Positions 16,657 through 25,352 of a stretch of DNA of 64,000 nt are shown in pieces. The notes below the pieces were generated by a model. The model searched no databases. It was not told the origin of the DNA and was given only the letters and a program-made list of their open reading frames with translations. Position numbers and translations under genes: made by a program. This DNA comes from Bdellovibrio bacteriovorus. Its GTDB lineage: Bacteria; Bdellovibrionota; Bdellovibrionia; Bdellovibrionales; Bdellovibrionaceae. The DNA lies in the NCBI RefSeq assembly GCF_001592735.1, contig NZ_LUKE01000001.1, positions 682,001 through 746,000 on the forward strand, written 5' to 3'. Every line of letters starts with the position of its first letter. Position 1 is the first letter of the stretch.

Positions 16657-17328
16657 ATGACACTTCTATTAACGCTGTTGTTAGGCTTCACGATGAAGTC
16701 CCACGCGCAAGACATGTCGGTCGTAGATGTTCGACGGAATATCACCATGTCAGAGACAGACACTGTTTATAAAGACTTCTATATAAACGCAGGTCCTTCT
16801 TCCGGCTTAAAGAAAAACTTGGTCGTCACGGCGGTTCGCAAAGTGAATATTCGCGATGCCAGTGGGGCTAATGCCGTCGGCGAAATCCTTGTTCCGGTGG
16901 GACAATTAAAAGTGATTGCGATTTACGACCGCGTGGCCGTAGCCCGTGAGTTCACCCTGCTTTCACGCGACGAATTACCCATGCTTGAACAAAGTGGCAT
17001 TATGAGCGGTGATCGTATCGATCTTAAAGGTTCTTTCATCGACACTTCAAAACCCAAAAAACGCAATGTCAGTGCCGCCGAAGCCAACTCGCCGGTGATT
17101 GGGATTGCCATTTCTACACCGACTCCGGGCACCGCTCCGGCCACGGCCCCCGCCATGGCGGCCGAAGAAATCGATGCTCCAGCAAGTATGCTCACACCAA
17201 ACCCTGTAGTTTCTGCAAACGCAGCGGCCGAAAAAGTATTAGCTCCGGCGGCGTCCAAAGCCCCTCAGGCCGCTACGGAAACTCTTGAAAAAACGGCGGA
17301 TTCTGGTAACACCTCACTCCATGAGTGA
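16657..17328 (+). CDS. secreted protein of unknown function, Ala/Pro-rich C-terminus
   Basis: This 223-residue protein has a signal peptide ending in SHAQ. A folded part (about 25-130) follows with KDFYINAGPSSGLKKN, then LVVTAVRKVNIRD and VPVGQLKVIAIYDRVAVAR. This beta-rich pattern recalls the C-terminal domain of flagellar assembly protein FlgT and similar envelope proteins, but that is only a resemblance. The rest is Ala/Pro/Thr-rich and probably disordered. AAGGAAAGG precedes the ATG. Its last 8 bp overlap the prmA start. Confidence 0.7.
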   Translation: MTLLLTLLLGFTMKSHAQDMSVVDVRRNITMSETDTVYKDFYINAGPSSGLKKNLVVTAVRKVNIRDASGANAVGEILVPVGQLKVIAIYDRVAVAREFTLLSRDELPMLEQSGIMSGDRIDLKGSFIDTSKPKKRNVSAAEANSPVIGIAISTPTPGTAPATAPAMAAEEIDAPASMLTPNPVVSANAAAEKVLAPAASKAPQAATETLEKTADSGNTSLHE

Positions 17329-18217
17329 GAATAATTATTTCCGTGTTCGTTTAAGCCAAGTTCCCGCTGAACTTGAAGACATCATCACCACACACTGTTT
17401 CGAATCAGGAGCTTCCGGCGTGACGGAGGCTCTTATTTTTACACAGCCTGATCTGACTTATGATCCGCAAATTTTGAACGTCCGCAATCACGAGATGGAC
17501 GTTTTTTTTCCCGAAAATCCCCCTAAAGACTTCTTTGACGGCTTGACCGGCATCAATGCATTGATTCGCTGGAATATCTATGAAGAAGAAAACAAAGACT
17601 GGCTTGAAGAATGGAAGAAAGGCTTTAAACCTTTCAAATTGATTGGCGACTTCTGGGTTGTGCCTTCTTGGTTGCAACCACCTCCAGAATGCAAACATGC
17701 CATTTACATTGATCCGGGAATGGCCTTTGGGACCGGCACCCATGCGACCACTCAAATGATGGCCTTCTTTATTCATAAGCTCGCGGAAAAATATAAAAAC
17801 AATATCGCCGATTGGGCCATGCTTGACGTGGGCACGGGCACAGCGATCTTAGCGATGCTGGCGCAAATGAGCGGCATGGGTCTTGTTGCCGGGATTGAAA
17901 TTGATCCGGAAGCTCGCCGTGTGGCACGTGAAAATGTGAAACTGAACAAACTGCCAGAAATCGACATTCCAGAATCACAGCTTGAAGATATTCGCGAGCA
18001 ATATGACCTGGTGGTCGCCAACATCATCGACGGTGTTTTGATTAATATTAAAAAAGATCTGATGCGCGTTTTAAAACCGGGTGGACATATGTTACTCACT
18101 GGAATTTTAGAAGAGCGTGATGATCATTTCTTTGAAAAATTCATCGAAGGCTCAGGCCTTACCGTCATTCGCCGCATTGAAAAAGACGAATGGGTTGGGT
18201 ACTGGGTTCAGTCATGA
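17321..18217 (+). CDS. prmA: ribosomal protein L11 methyltransferase PrmA
   Basis: PrmA trimethylates ribosomal protein L11 using S-adenosylmethionine. The 298-residue protein shows the diagnostic DPGMAFGTGTHATT substrate/SAM region. The class I methyltransferase motif LDVGTGTAILAM and the acidic motif GIEIDPEA come next, and ANIIDGVL matches the catalytic NPPF-like post. The ATG at 17321 overlaps the upstream stop (ATGAGTGA), favouring coupling. Its stop overlaps rsmE by ATGA, and this prmA-rsmE order is common in bacteria. Confidence 0.95.
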   Translation: MSENNYFRVRLSQVPAELEDIITTHCFESGASGVTEALIFTQPDLTYDPQILNVRNHEMDVFFPENPPKDFFDGLTGINALIRWNIYEEENKDWLEEWKKGFKPFKLIGDFWVVPSWLQPPPECKHAIYIDPGMAFGTGTHATTQMMAFFIHKLAEKYKNNIADWAMLDVGTGTAILAMLAQMSGMGLVAGIEIDPEARRVARENVKLNKLPEIDIPESQLEDIREQYDLVVANIIDGVLINIKKDLMRVLKPGGHMLLTGILEERDDHFFEKFIEGSGLTVIRRIEKDEWVGYWVQS

Positions 18218-18984
18218 GACGTTACTGGATTGAGAAAAAAGATCTCTTCCAAAGCCAAGTGAATTTCACGGGCGACGTCTTTCATCATATCTTTGATGTG
18301 TGTCGCCAAGAAGTGGGCTCTAAGTTTGAAGTTCTGACCGAAGACTCAAAGGCCTACTTTGTTGAAGTCACTTCTGTGACTAAAAAAAATGCCACCGCTC
18401 AAATTTTAGAAGAGCGCGTGATACCCACTTTAAAAGAACCACGCATTCATTTACTGCTTTCTATCTCACGCTTTCCGGTCATGGATGCGGTGATGGAAAA
18501 AGCGGTCGAGCTGGGTGTTTTTAGAATTCATCCATTTTTTTCTGAGTTCAGCTTCCTACGTAAGGGCGAAAAACTTTCTGACAACAAGCTCGAACGTTGG
18601 GATAAGATTGTTCGCTCGGCCACCCAGCAATCCGGGCGGGGCGATTTAATGAAAATTGAGTCGCCAATTCATTTTGATGATATCGCTGGACTGATTAACC
18701 GAAATCAGGGGCACGCGGGTCTATTTGCATACGAGGGAAGTGACCAAATCCCGACTCTCGGCATCAAAGATTATGTCACGAAAATCAAATCTGCTTATCC
18801 GGAAGGCATTCGTGATCTCTGGATCATCGTCGGGAGCGAAGGTGGTTTTTCCCAGAAGGAAGTCCAGCGCTTTACAGACCTAGGCCTAGATCCAGTCACC
18901 TTGGGACCTCAGGTTTTGCGAGTTGAAACGGCTTGCATGGCCTTAGTATCAGTCCTAAAGTATGACTTTGATCTGATGTCTTAA
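18214..18984 (+). CDS. rsmE: 16S rRNA (uracil-1498-N3)-methyltransferase RsmE
   Basis: RsmE is a SPOUT-fold enzyme that methylates U1498 of 16S rRNA. The 256-residue protein has the N-terminal PUA-like part (RRYWIEKKDLF...) and the SPOUT knot with IVGSEGGFSQKEV and LGPQVLRVETA, the typical family motifs. The start overlaps the prmA stop (ATGA). It forms a translation-modification operon with prmA. Confidence 0.95.
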   Translation: MRRYWIEKKDLFQSQVNFTGDVFHHIFDVCRQEVGSKFEVLTEDSKAYFVEVTSVTKKNATAQILEERVIPTLKEPRIHLLLSISRFPVMDAVMEKAVELGVFRIHPFFSEFSFLRKGEKLSDNKLERWDKIVRSATQQSGRGDLMKIESPIHFDDIAGLINRNQGHAGLFAYEGSDQIPTLGIKDYVTKIKSAYPEGIRDLWIIVGSEGGFSQKEVQRFTDLGLDPVTLGPQVLRVETACMALVSVLKYDFDLMS

Positions 18985-18996
18985 AAAGGAGAAGGA

Positions 18997-19794
18997 ATGG
19001 ATCCCTTCGAAGAATTTGAGTTTAAGCCCCTCACGGATGGTCTAGGTTTTCACAAAAAGAAACCGGCAGCCAACAATGCGGCCGCAATGACTTCAATCGA
19101 AGAAACCAACCCGAAAGCAGATCCTTTTGCGAAAAATTCCCTAAAAACCAAAGGTCTTGAATTATTGGAAGAGCCAGGTGCAGACCCACTTCGTCCACCA
19201 CTCCCTCGTAAAGGTCGCACTCCATTGCCAACCGCTCCAGGAAACTTAACTGAAGTCGGCGGTGATGGTTCTGCGGCCGTTGACGAAATTCTTAAGACGT
19301 TGCAAAAAAACCGCCGTCTTGATTTCGAAACACCGAAAGAAAAAATCTCTCAAACAACGCCTAAGCTTGAACTGAAAAAATCGGTATGGAGTTTTTCAGC
19401 CGCTATTTTAGATGCGATGTTAGTGGTTGCGGCCTCGTTGCTTTGCATGATCGTAGTTTTAGTAGCAACGAAAGCGGATCTTATCGGGAATCTTTCTAAT
19501 CCTGATGGTCAAGGCATGCTTTATCTATCGCTGTTTAGCGTCTTTGCGGGTGTGTGCTTTATTTACCTTGTGGGCAATCGTGTTTTTGTCGGCTGCACTC
19601 CGGGTGAATGGGCCTTTGATCAATGTGTGGGTAAACCGGAAGAGCTCAATACCAGCTCTTACACTTTATCCGTCCTTGCGAGATCTTTACTTGTGATCGC
19701 GACAGGATTTATCACCCTACCAATTTTGTCTGTTTTGATGAATAAAGACATCGCCGGAAATATCACTGGCGCACGTCTGTTTAAGAAAGCTTAG
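18997..19794 (+). CDS. RDD-family membrane protein
   Basis: A 265-residue protein with a long Pro/Lys-rich soluble part (about 1-120) and an RDD-type membrane domain with three or so helices (about 130-255). The first helix begins SAAILDAMLVVAASLL, with the family's Asp; a later GCTPGEWAFDQCVG replaces the usual 'G.TPGK...G'. RDD proteins are poorly understood and some act as ion transporters. AAAAGGAGAAGGA precedes the start. It follows rsmE by 12 bp in the same operon. Confidence 0.8.
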   Translation: MDPFEEFEFKPLTDGLGFHKKKPAANNAAAMTSIEETNPKADPFAKNSLKTKGLELLEEPGADPLRPPLPRKGRTPLPTAPGNLTEVGGDGSAAVDEILKTLQKNRRLDFETPKEKISQTTPKLELKKSVWSFSAAILDAMLVVAASLLCMIVVLVATKADLIGNLSNPDGQGMLYLSLFSVFAGVCFIYLVGNRVFVGCTPGEWAFDQCVGKPEELNTSSYTLSVLARSLLVIATGFITLPILSVLMNKDIAGNITGARLFKKA

Positions 19795-19799
19795 TTTTC

Positions 19800-20270
19800 A
19801 TGGGCCAAGTTCTTAGTCAGGATCAAATCCCATCTGCCTTGGCTCCTCTTCGTGCGCAAAATAAAAAAATTGTCTTCACCAATGGCGTCTTTGATCTTCT
19901 GCATGTGGGTCATGTTCGCTATCTTCAAGAAGCGAGCCGCTTGGGCGATGCTTTATTTATTGGGGTGAATGCCGATGCTAGCGTGAAGCGCCTTAAAGGC
20001 CCCACTCGTCCTATTCAAAATGAAAATGACCGTGCAGAGATCTTAGCTGCTTTAGGTGCGGTGGCTTTCACATGTATCTTTACTGAAGACACTCCGGCGA
20101 ATCTGATTGAAATGGTTCGCCCTGATATCTTAGTCAAAGGTGGCGACTGGAAAATCGAAACTATTGTGGGCGCACCTTTTGTAATGTCTTATGGCGGCAA
20201 GGTCATGTCATTGCAATTTGTCGATGGCAAATCGACGACGAAAATTATTGAAAAATCTCAACTAGATTAA
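19800..20270 (+). CDS. rfaE2: HldE C-terminal-type heptose-1-phosphate adenylyltransferase (RfaE2)
   Basis: This 156-residue nucleotidyltransferase adds ADP to D-glycero-beta-D-manno-heptose 1-phosphate, a step in making the LPS inner-core heptose. The signature FTNGVFDLLHVGHVRYL contains the HxGH nucleotide-binding motif. GVNADASVKRLKGP and VDGKSTTKIIEK (the ISSTxxI equivalent) follow. It stands alone without the kinase half, as in species with split HldE. Its stop codon is back to back with the convergent gene's stop. Confidence 0.9.
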   Translation: MGQVLSQDQIPSALAPLRAQNKKIVFTNGVFDLLHVGHVRYLQEASRLGDALFIGVNADASVKRLKGPTRPIQNENDRAEILAALGAVAFTCIFTEDTPANLIEMVRPDILVKGGDWKIETIVGAPFVMSYGGKVMSLQFVDGKSTTKIIEKSQLD

Positions 20271-21005
20271 TTAAAAACGAACGCCCAGCTTTCCGCTGTA
20301 AACGGTGTCGGTATAACGATCGACTTCCATGGCAAAGAATACTTTCGCAAAAGCGACATTAATACCAAATACGGAATGCACGTCATTGCGCGATTGTTCA
20401 CGTGTTTCCTGGTCATCGGTGATACCGCTGGCCCCGCCAATGAATTTACCCACGGCGCGGATCGTACCACCACCTGCATAAATCGCGACGTTATCCATGG
20501 TCACGGTCGCGACCAGATCTCCCCCGAAAGTAGAGATATTCACTAAGTTTGAAAAATTCGCCGCCCCACCATACACGATCGTTGAAAGACTCAAAGGGAA
20601 AAAGCTAAATTCGTAAAATCCCCAGCGCACCTGCGCCCCGAAGTTTTGAAAATCGCGCCCCTGCACAGCCGGAGTAAAATACACGTAAGTATCGAAGTTA
20701 TAGTAAATCCCCTTACCCAACGTCAGCGTGTAGTAATTGAATTCCCCTTTGTCTTTGGTCCCATCCCCTAAGACGGATAAATCTTCTAAAGGAATGAACT
20801 CGGTCGTCAGACCGATCTCCAAACCCTTGTAGCCACCCAATGGATAGGGATTATTGAGAATTTTTGAAGAAGAACCAAATCCAAGGATTTCAAGCGCACG
20901 GCCTTGATCCGTTTGACTCAAGTTTCTTGGCAATGAGTCCAAAGCTTCGGACGCCATCGGCAAAAAGAGCGCTATAAAAATAAAAATAGTCCTGACTGAA
21001 AACAT
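20271..21005 (-). CDS. outer-membrane beta-barrel-like protein of unknown function
   Basis: A 244-residue protein with a signal peptide (ends MASEA-L). The body is rich in Gly, Tyr and Phe in alternating patterns (GLEIGLTTEFIPL, FNYYTLTLGKGIYYNF, FDTYVYFTP) and ends in GKLGVRF, a C-terminal Phe typical of outer-membrane barrels. No family is recognised. It could be one of the many predicted surface proteins in this kind of genome. It sits 41 bp after the Lys/Ala-rich protein gene and may be cotranscribed with it. Confidence 0.7.
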   Translation of the reverse strand: MFSVRTIFIFIALFLPMASEALDSLPRNLSQTDQGRALEILGFGSSSKILNNPYPLGGYKGLEIGLTTEFIPLEDLSVLGDGTKDKGEFNYYTLTLGKGIYYNFDTYVYFTPAVQGRDFQNFGAQVRWGFYEFSFFPLSLSTIVYGGAANFSNLVNISTFGGDLVATVTMDNVAIYAGGGTIRAVGKFIGGASGITDDQETREQSRNDVHSVFGINVAFAKVFFAMEVDRYTDTVYSGKLGVRF

Positions 21006-21046
21006 CAGAACTATTTTGGCTTATTGGAGCTTTGGCTGTCCAGGAA

Positions 21047-22108
21047 TTACAGTGACGCTACTGTGCTTTGCGGAAGTTGAGCGAGTGCATTAACCGCGAT
21101 AGCTCTGATCGCTGCATCTGAGCTGTCTGCTAACTTGGCGAAAATATCATGAAACTGACCGTAACCAGACACCGAGTTCGTCGCTACGTTGCCGCGGGAA
21201 GTACGTGGGTCTGTCGATACCGGAGTTGTGCCATTTTTAGCATTTTGATATCCCTCAAGAATAACATCTGTCGCCATGGTCACGCTTGCTAAGTCGTTTG
21301 ACTGTATAACGGCAGCTAAAATATTTAAGCGTCCTGAAGTCGCATAAGACTTAAGATATGATAAAGCACCGCTTTGTACTTCAGCAGGAAACTGTTCGTA
21401 ATGCTGAGTCGTCACCATGAAACCTTGTGTGTTGTAGAAAGCTTTCGCCGCCACTAATCCCAATTTTTGAGTCTCAGTGTTATTGGATTTATAAAGACCA
21501 TCCACAATACGATAGTATGTTTCAGCATCAACTTCTTTGCTTGAAAATGCTGCGATCAATTTTGATACATTGGCTGCCGTTGGTTCCGCCATCAACAGGG
21601 CGTACCACTGGTCACCAGACATGCCGTCAGCCTTATCACCTTTTCCATCAGCCGCTGCCGCCGCATTATTACCACCGTTATTTGCATAAGCCGCGCGAGC
21701 ATTGCCCGCACCAAAGAATCCATCATCAGCCCATTTTTTTGTTGGGTTGCCTTCAACCGTGTTTACGCTAACTTTAGGCTTTTTAGCTTCTTCCGCTTTT
21801 TTAGCCACGGCCTTCGCCGCCGCTTTAGCAGCCGCGGCCGCCTGAGCTTTTTTAGCTTCTTCGGCCTTTTTCTTTTCTTCGGCTTTCTTTTTAGCAAAAG
21901 GATTGGTGTAAGAACGATCGACTTCGCGATCGCCTAAATCAAATAACGAAGCCAAAAAGGATTTCTTAATACGTGGCATTTCGTATGTGATGTCACCGCT
22001 TAAGATGGCGTTCTGTACAGGAGTCTTTAGGACATAACCCAGTCCACCAATCATGGTGATTGATAGTGCGAAGATCGCGATTTCGAGTTTTCTGTCTGTG
22101 AAGCCCAT
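21047..22108 (-). CDS. inner-membrane-anchored protein with Lys/Ala-rich linker and helical repeat domain
   Basis: Unknown family, 353 residues. A single membrane helix at about 8-28 (EIAIFALSITMIGGLGYVL) anchors it. A Lys/Glu/Ala-rich helix at about 70-115 resembles a periplasm-spanning TonB/TolA-type linker. The C-terminal ~190 residues form helical, HEAT-like repeats (for example SDAAIRAIAVNALAQL). GGAGGCTAAC precedes the ATG. The shape suggests a bridge across the periplasm to a protein-binding domain; the partner is unknown. Confidence 0.7.
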   Translation of the reverse strand: MGFTDRKLEIAIFALSITMIGGLGYVLKTPVQNAILSGDITYEMPRIKKSFLASLFDLGDREVDRSYTNPFAKKKAEEKKKAEEAKKAQAAAAAKAAAKAVAKKAEEAKKPKVSVNTVEGNPTKKWADDGFFGAGNARAAYANNGGNNAAAAADGKGDKADGMSGDQWYALLMAEPTAANVSKLIAAFSSKEVDAETYYRIVDGLYKSNNTETQKLGLVAAKAFYNTQGFMVTTQHYEQFPAEVQSGALSYLKSYATSGRLNILAAVIQSNDLASVTMATDVILEGYQNAKNGTTPVSTDPRTSRGNVATNSVSGYGQFHDIFAKLADSSDAAIRAIAVNALAQLPQSTVASL

Positions 22109-22123
22109 GTTAGCCTCCTGTTT

Positions 22124-22138
22124 CTTGATATAATCAAG
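22124..22138. promoter_or_regulatory. 15-bp palindrome upstream of the Lys/Ala-rich protein gene
   Basis: CTTGAT-ATA-ATCAAG is a perfect 6-bp inverted repeat 16-30 bp before the ATG at 22108. It may be an operator or a leader hairpin next to the ribosome-binding site. Confidence 0.3.
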
Positions 22139-22227
22139 AGCAGGGCTTGTGCCAGCCTAACTCGAATACAATGAATTTGTGCCTATTCCACTCTGAGACA
22201 AGGACAATCTTGCGCGTGCCAATGTAT

Positions 22228-22257
22228 AAAAAACCGACAGTCCCTCTCTGAGACCGG
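22228..22257 (-). terminator. imperfect Rho-independent terminator after the YkgJ-type gene
   Basis: On the minus strand CCG-GTCTC-AGAGA-GGGAC-TGT-CGG is followed by TTTTTT. The stem has one wobble pair and a 3-base bulge. It lies about 25 bp past the stop at 22281, at the end of the polysaccharide operon. Confidence 0.45.
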
Positions 22258-22280
22258 GGGTTTTGCCCTCTGAAAAGGCC

Positions 22281-22652
22281 TTATTTTCCGGGGCAAAAAC
22301 CGGGACGCGGCCCAATGGCAGGAAACTGGCGACACGTATCGGGACGCTTTTCATAAACGGTGCAAAGACGGGTTTTTGAGTCGAGATAAAGACAGTCACG
22401 ATTGGCTTTTTGGGTGAGCATAAAAAGCTCCGTGCCCTGACGGTACGAAGTAATGATCCCTTCCCGAGTCAGGCGCTTGGCCACCTTTTTCACACTGCCC
22501 GCGGCCTCGTCTTCCGTCACCACCCCCAAACGGATCAAGTCAGACAAACGGATTTCCACGGGCATTGTACAACAACTGCCCGAGCACCCCTGGCATAATC
22601 CATTTTTATAAGGCCTCCACGTGGATGGCCGATCAACGTCAGCGTATTTCAT
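22281..22652 (-). CDS. YkgJ-family cysteine cluster protein
   Basis: A 123-residue protein with the cysteine cluster CQGCSGSCC near residues 20-28. Later cysteines follow in CLYLDSKTRLCTVYEKRPDTC and near the end, the pattern of the YkgJ family thought to bind zinc or an iron-sulfur cluster. The reaction is unknown in general. It is 11 bp downstream of the deacetylase gene and is the last gene of the polysaccharide set, though that may be coincidental. Confidence 0.85.
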   Translation of the reverse strand: MKYADVDRPSTWRPYKNGLCQGCSGSCCTMPVEIRLSDLIRLGVVTEDEAAGSVKKVAKRLTREGIITSYRQGTELFMLTQKANRDCLYLDSKTRLCTVYEKRPDTCRQFPAIGPRPGFCPGK

Positions 22653-22663
22653 GAGCGGGGATC

Positions 22664-23803
22664 TTACGGCTGATTGGGTTTACGCACAAGCTTGCTGTTA
22701 TAGCGCGACTGTAAATCGGCGGGCTGAAGCAAAACAATGTTATAACCGCGGCTATAAACCTCTTTTAAAAACTGAGGCATAATCTCCGCCGTGCGGCGCT
22801 GGATATCATGGAAAAGGATAATTCCGCGTCCCGCACGTGCTACTTCCGATAAAGCTTTATTTAGAAGCTGCTCATTTGAAGTCGCGCGCCAGTCTTCACT
22901 ATCCATATTCCACGCAAACTCACCCACCTGGCTGGTTTTTAAAAAGTCTTTTAACTGAGGTGAGGCTTCGCCATACGGAAAGCGGAAGAAAGGGTCTACC
23001 CAACCCAAAATACCGTGAATCACCTGATGAGCACCGCGGATCTCATTGGTCGCTTCCTCAAATGTTAACATATGGCCGTTTTTGCTTTGGCAAATCGCGT
23101 TTGAAGCCAAACACGCATGACTCATAGAATGCGAGCCGATCGAATGACCCTCGGCCGCAATCTTCTTAACGATTTGGGGATTCACTAAAGCGTTCTTACC
23201 TTGATTAAAGAAAATCGCTTTCGCATTTACTTCTTTTAAGGATTTCAAAATGCTTTCAGTGTGTTCGTTGCTGGGCCCATCATCAAAGGTCAGGACGATT
23301 TCTTTTGGAGCCACATCTCCTGACCACGCAAAGTATCCCATCGATGTATCGCGTTTTTGAATATTGTCAGGAAAGCGGAAACCCGCTGACCAATCCTTTT
23401 GTGCTACGTTGACCGTCAGGCCTGCGCGCTCCGATACGTAGTGGTCGTCCAATTTTTTTTGTAAAGCTTGTTTACACGGCGCCACTAAATATTGATTTTC
23501 AGATTTCTTTATTTCATTTTCAAAAAGTGTCAGCTCTAATGCCGAAAGACTTGAAAGGCCAGCGCAAATTTTTGCGCTCATGTCTTGTTCAGAAATTTCG
23601 CCATTTTTAACAGCCGCATTCCATTTTTCAAAAAGGATTTCGGGATTAGAAGGCGAACTTTCCCATTCTAAGAGGTTGGTGGCCGAGTGATTGTCGAGCA
23701 CAGCTTGTTTCACGTTTTGGGAAACTTCGAAATTATTTTGGCAAGCCGCCAGGGTGCTAGCGGCCAAGACGCTGACTCCGAACTTAAGAAGTGCGTTTTT
23801 CAT
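22664..23803 (-). CDS. polysaccharide deacetylase (NodB domain) lipoprotein
   Basis: This enzyme removes N-acetyl groups from a polysaccharide. A lipobox (LAACQ, Cys at about 21) anchors the 379-residue protein to a membrane. The NodB domain (about 170-370) shows its five motifs: LTFDDGPS (catalytic base and metal Asp), HSIGSHSMSHACL (metal His pair), FRFPYGE, the DSEDWR region, and ILFHDI. The first 160 residues are helical and unassigned. Position next to Wzz-, ligase- and SLBB-type genes suggests modification of an exported polysaccharide. Deacetylation of peptidoglycan is the main alternative, since predators of this type deacetylate prey wall. Confidence 0.9.
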   Translation of the reverse strand: MKNALLKFGVSVLAASTLAACQNNFEVSQNVKQAVLDNHSATNLLEWESSPSNPEILFEKWNAAVKNGEISEQDMSAKICAGLSSLSALELTLFENEIKKSENQYLVAPCKQALQKKLDDHYVSERAGLTVNVAQKDWSAGFRFPDNIQKRDTSMGYFAWSGDVAPKEIVLTFDDGPSNEHTESILKSLKEVNAKAIFFNQGKNALVNPQIVKKIAAEGHSIGSHSMSHACLASNAICQSKNGHMLTFEEATNEIRGAHQVIHGILGWVDPFFRFPYGEASPQLKDFLKTSQVGEFAWNMDSEDWRATSNEQLLNKALSEVARAGRGIILFHDIQRRTAEIMPQFLKEVYSRGYNIVLLQPADLQSRYNSKLVRKPNQP

Positions 23804-23810
23804 CGGGTAC

Positions 23811-25232
23811 CTACTGTGTTACGTCTGTCCCCTGCCCAACGTTAAGAACATTCCAAGCAACACTTGAAGATTGCTCGGCCCCCTGTTCGGTTTCTTTTTT
23901 TGCTTCTGGTTTTTTCAAACTGAACTTAATCTTAGAATTCTCGATGATCACGCGCGGATCTACCGAATGATTATCAAAGATAACCAAGTTGCGGGAAGCT
24001 TGCGCCGTCACCACATGTGGGTTCCACAAATAACGGAAATAAATTAATAAAGAGCCAATAAATTGACTGAACAACAATGACAAAAGACCCAAGCTTAATA
24101 GACCAATTTGCGGTGCCGTGGTTTCCCAGCGAGCCCGTTCGATCACTTCAAAACGCGTATCAATCGAAAGTTTTTGCGCATCGAGCTTCGCAAGGCCCGA
24201 ACTCAACTCTTTATATCGGTTGAATTCAAGTTCTGATTTCTTTTTCAGGTCTTCAACCATGGCTGCTTCAAATGGTAAAGACTTCGATTCTTTTTTAAGA
24301 CGGTCAATCGAAGCTTGTACTTGCCCCAGCTTTTCTTGCAAAAGGCTGTTTTCAATTTTTAAAGCTTCGATACGTCCGCCCACACCGTAAAGGGAACTTT
24401 CCCTTTGGCCGGTCCGGCCATTGTTGAGGTATTCAATCATACGACGATTTTCAGAAATCTTAAGTTTGATTTCATTTGCACGAACCAAAAGATCTGAAAC
24501 GTAATCACCCATTTTGCTGGCTGAAGCCAATGGCAAGACGTTACCGTCTTTGTTTTGCATTTCTGCAAGTTGTTTGCTGAAAGAAACTAGCTTTTGATCT
24601 GCATCTTCTTTTTGCTTCGCCATGAAATCTTCAACACGTTGGATTTCATCCAGCTCGCGCTGCTTTAGTTTTTCCGCCGCTAATTCAGAAGCCGCATTTG
24701 AAATAAATAATGACATCGCCTTATTCGGTGTTACCGCCGAAACTTTGATTTCAAAATCAGAATCCAATTGAACTTTCGTCCAACGATTCAACTGCTGAAA
24801 CAAAGCCACCTTTTGTTCCGGGGTCGAAGCGTCATTCAAAAACTTTTCTTTAAAAACGTCGAAGCCTTCACGCTCTTCCATCGTAATTTTTGAACTTGCG
24901 CCACATTCTTCCAAACGCTGTAAAAGTGCTTCGTAAAACTCGCGCGTTTTTAGATACTCAATGTGTTTTGTTAAAAGACTGTTCCCCTTTTTTGACTCTT
25001 GTACTGATTTAGAAAGGCCAAAAAATTGGCTCGAGAATGCTTGCAGTGTTGAGTTCTGGGAATCGTTAATCACGATAGTGGACGAAGCAATAAACGGAAC
25101 TTTTACGACGTAAACGGCTACACTTAAACCGAAAAGGCCCAAAGCAAAAACCAAAAACATACGCCAGTGTGACATATATAGTTTGATAATTTCACCTAAT
25201 GTGAGTTCAGGCTCGATATGTTGATCGTTCAT
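23811..25232 (-). CDS. Wzz/chain-length determinant-type polysaccharide co-polymerase
   Basis: A 473-residue inner-membrane protein with membrane helices near both ends (about 25-45 and 400-425), flanking a long periplasmic helical part with coiled coils. This is the Wzz/PCP plan. The N-terminus (LTLGEIIKLYMSHWRMFLVF) is the classic Wzz pattern. A ~55-residue cytoplasmic tail follows, without a Walker-type kinase domain. Wzz proteins set the chain length of O-antigen, capsule or exopolysaccharide. The ATG at 25232 follows AGAGGA. It is 7 bp upstream of the deacetylase gene. Confidence 0.85.
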   Translation of the reverse strand: MNDQHIEPELTLGEIIKLYMSHWRMFLVFALGLFGLSVAVYVVKVPFIASSTIVINDSQNSTLQAFSSQFFGLSKSVQESKKGNSLLTKHIEYLKTREFYEALLQRLEECGASSKITMEEREGFDVFKEKFLNDASTPEQKVALFQQLNRWTKVQLDSDFEIKVSAVTPNKAMSLFISNAASELAAEKLKQRELDEIQRVEDFMAKQKEDADQKLVSFSKQLAEMQNKDGNVLPLASASKMGDYVSDLLVRANEIKLKISENRRMIEYLNNGRTGQRESSLYGVGGRIEALKIENSLLQEKLGQVQASIDRLKKESKSLPFEAAMVEDLKKKSELEFNRYKELSSGLAKLDAQKLSIDTRFEVIERARWETTAPQIGLLSLGLLSLLFSQFIGSLLIYFRYLWNPHVVTAQASRNLVIFDNHSVDPRVIIENSKIKFSLKKPEAKKETEQGAEQSSSVAWNVLNVGQGTDVTQ

Positions 25233-25352
25233 GAAAAAGATCCTCTCCAACGCTCGGTAGCGGTAAAGCATTGGTTTTGCCACTGATTTGTACCATTGAC
25301 CCGTGTTTAATATGTAATGAGGATTAATACTTTGAAATTACTTCCGGGTTGT

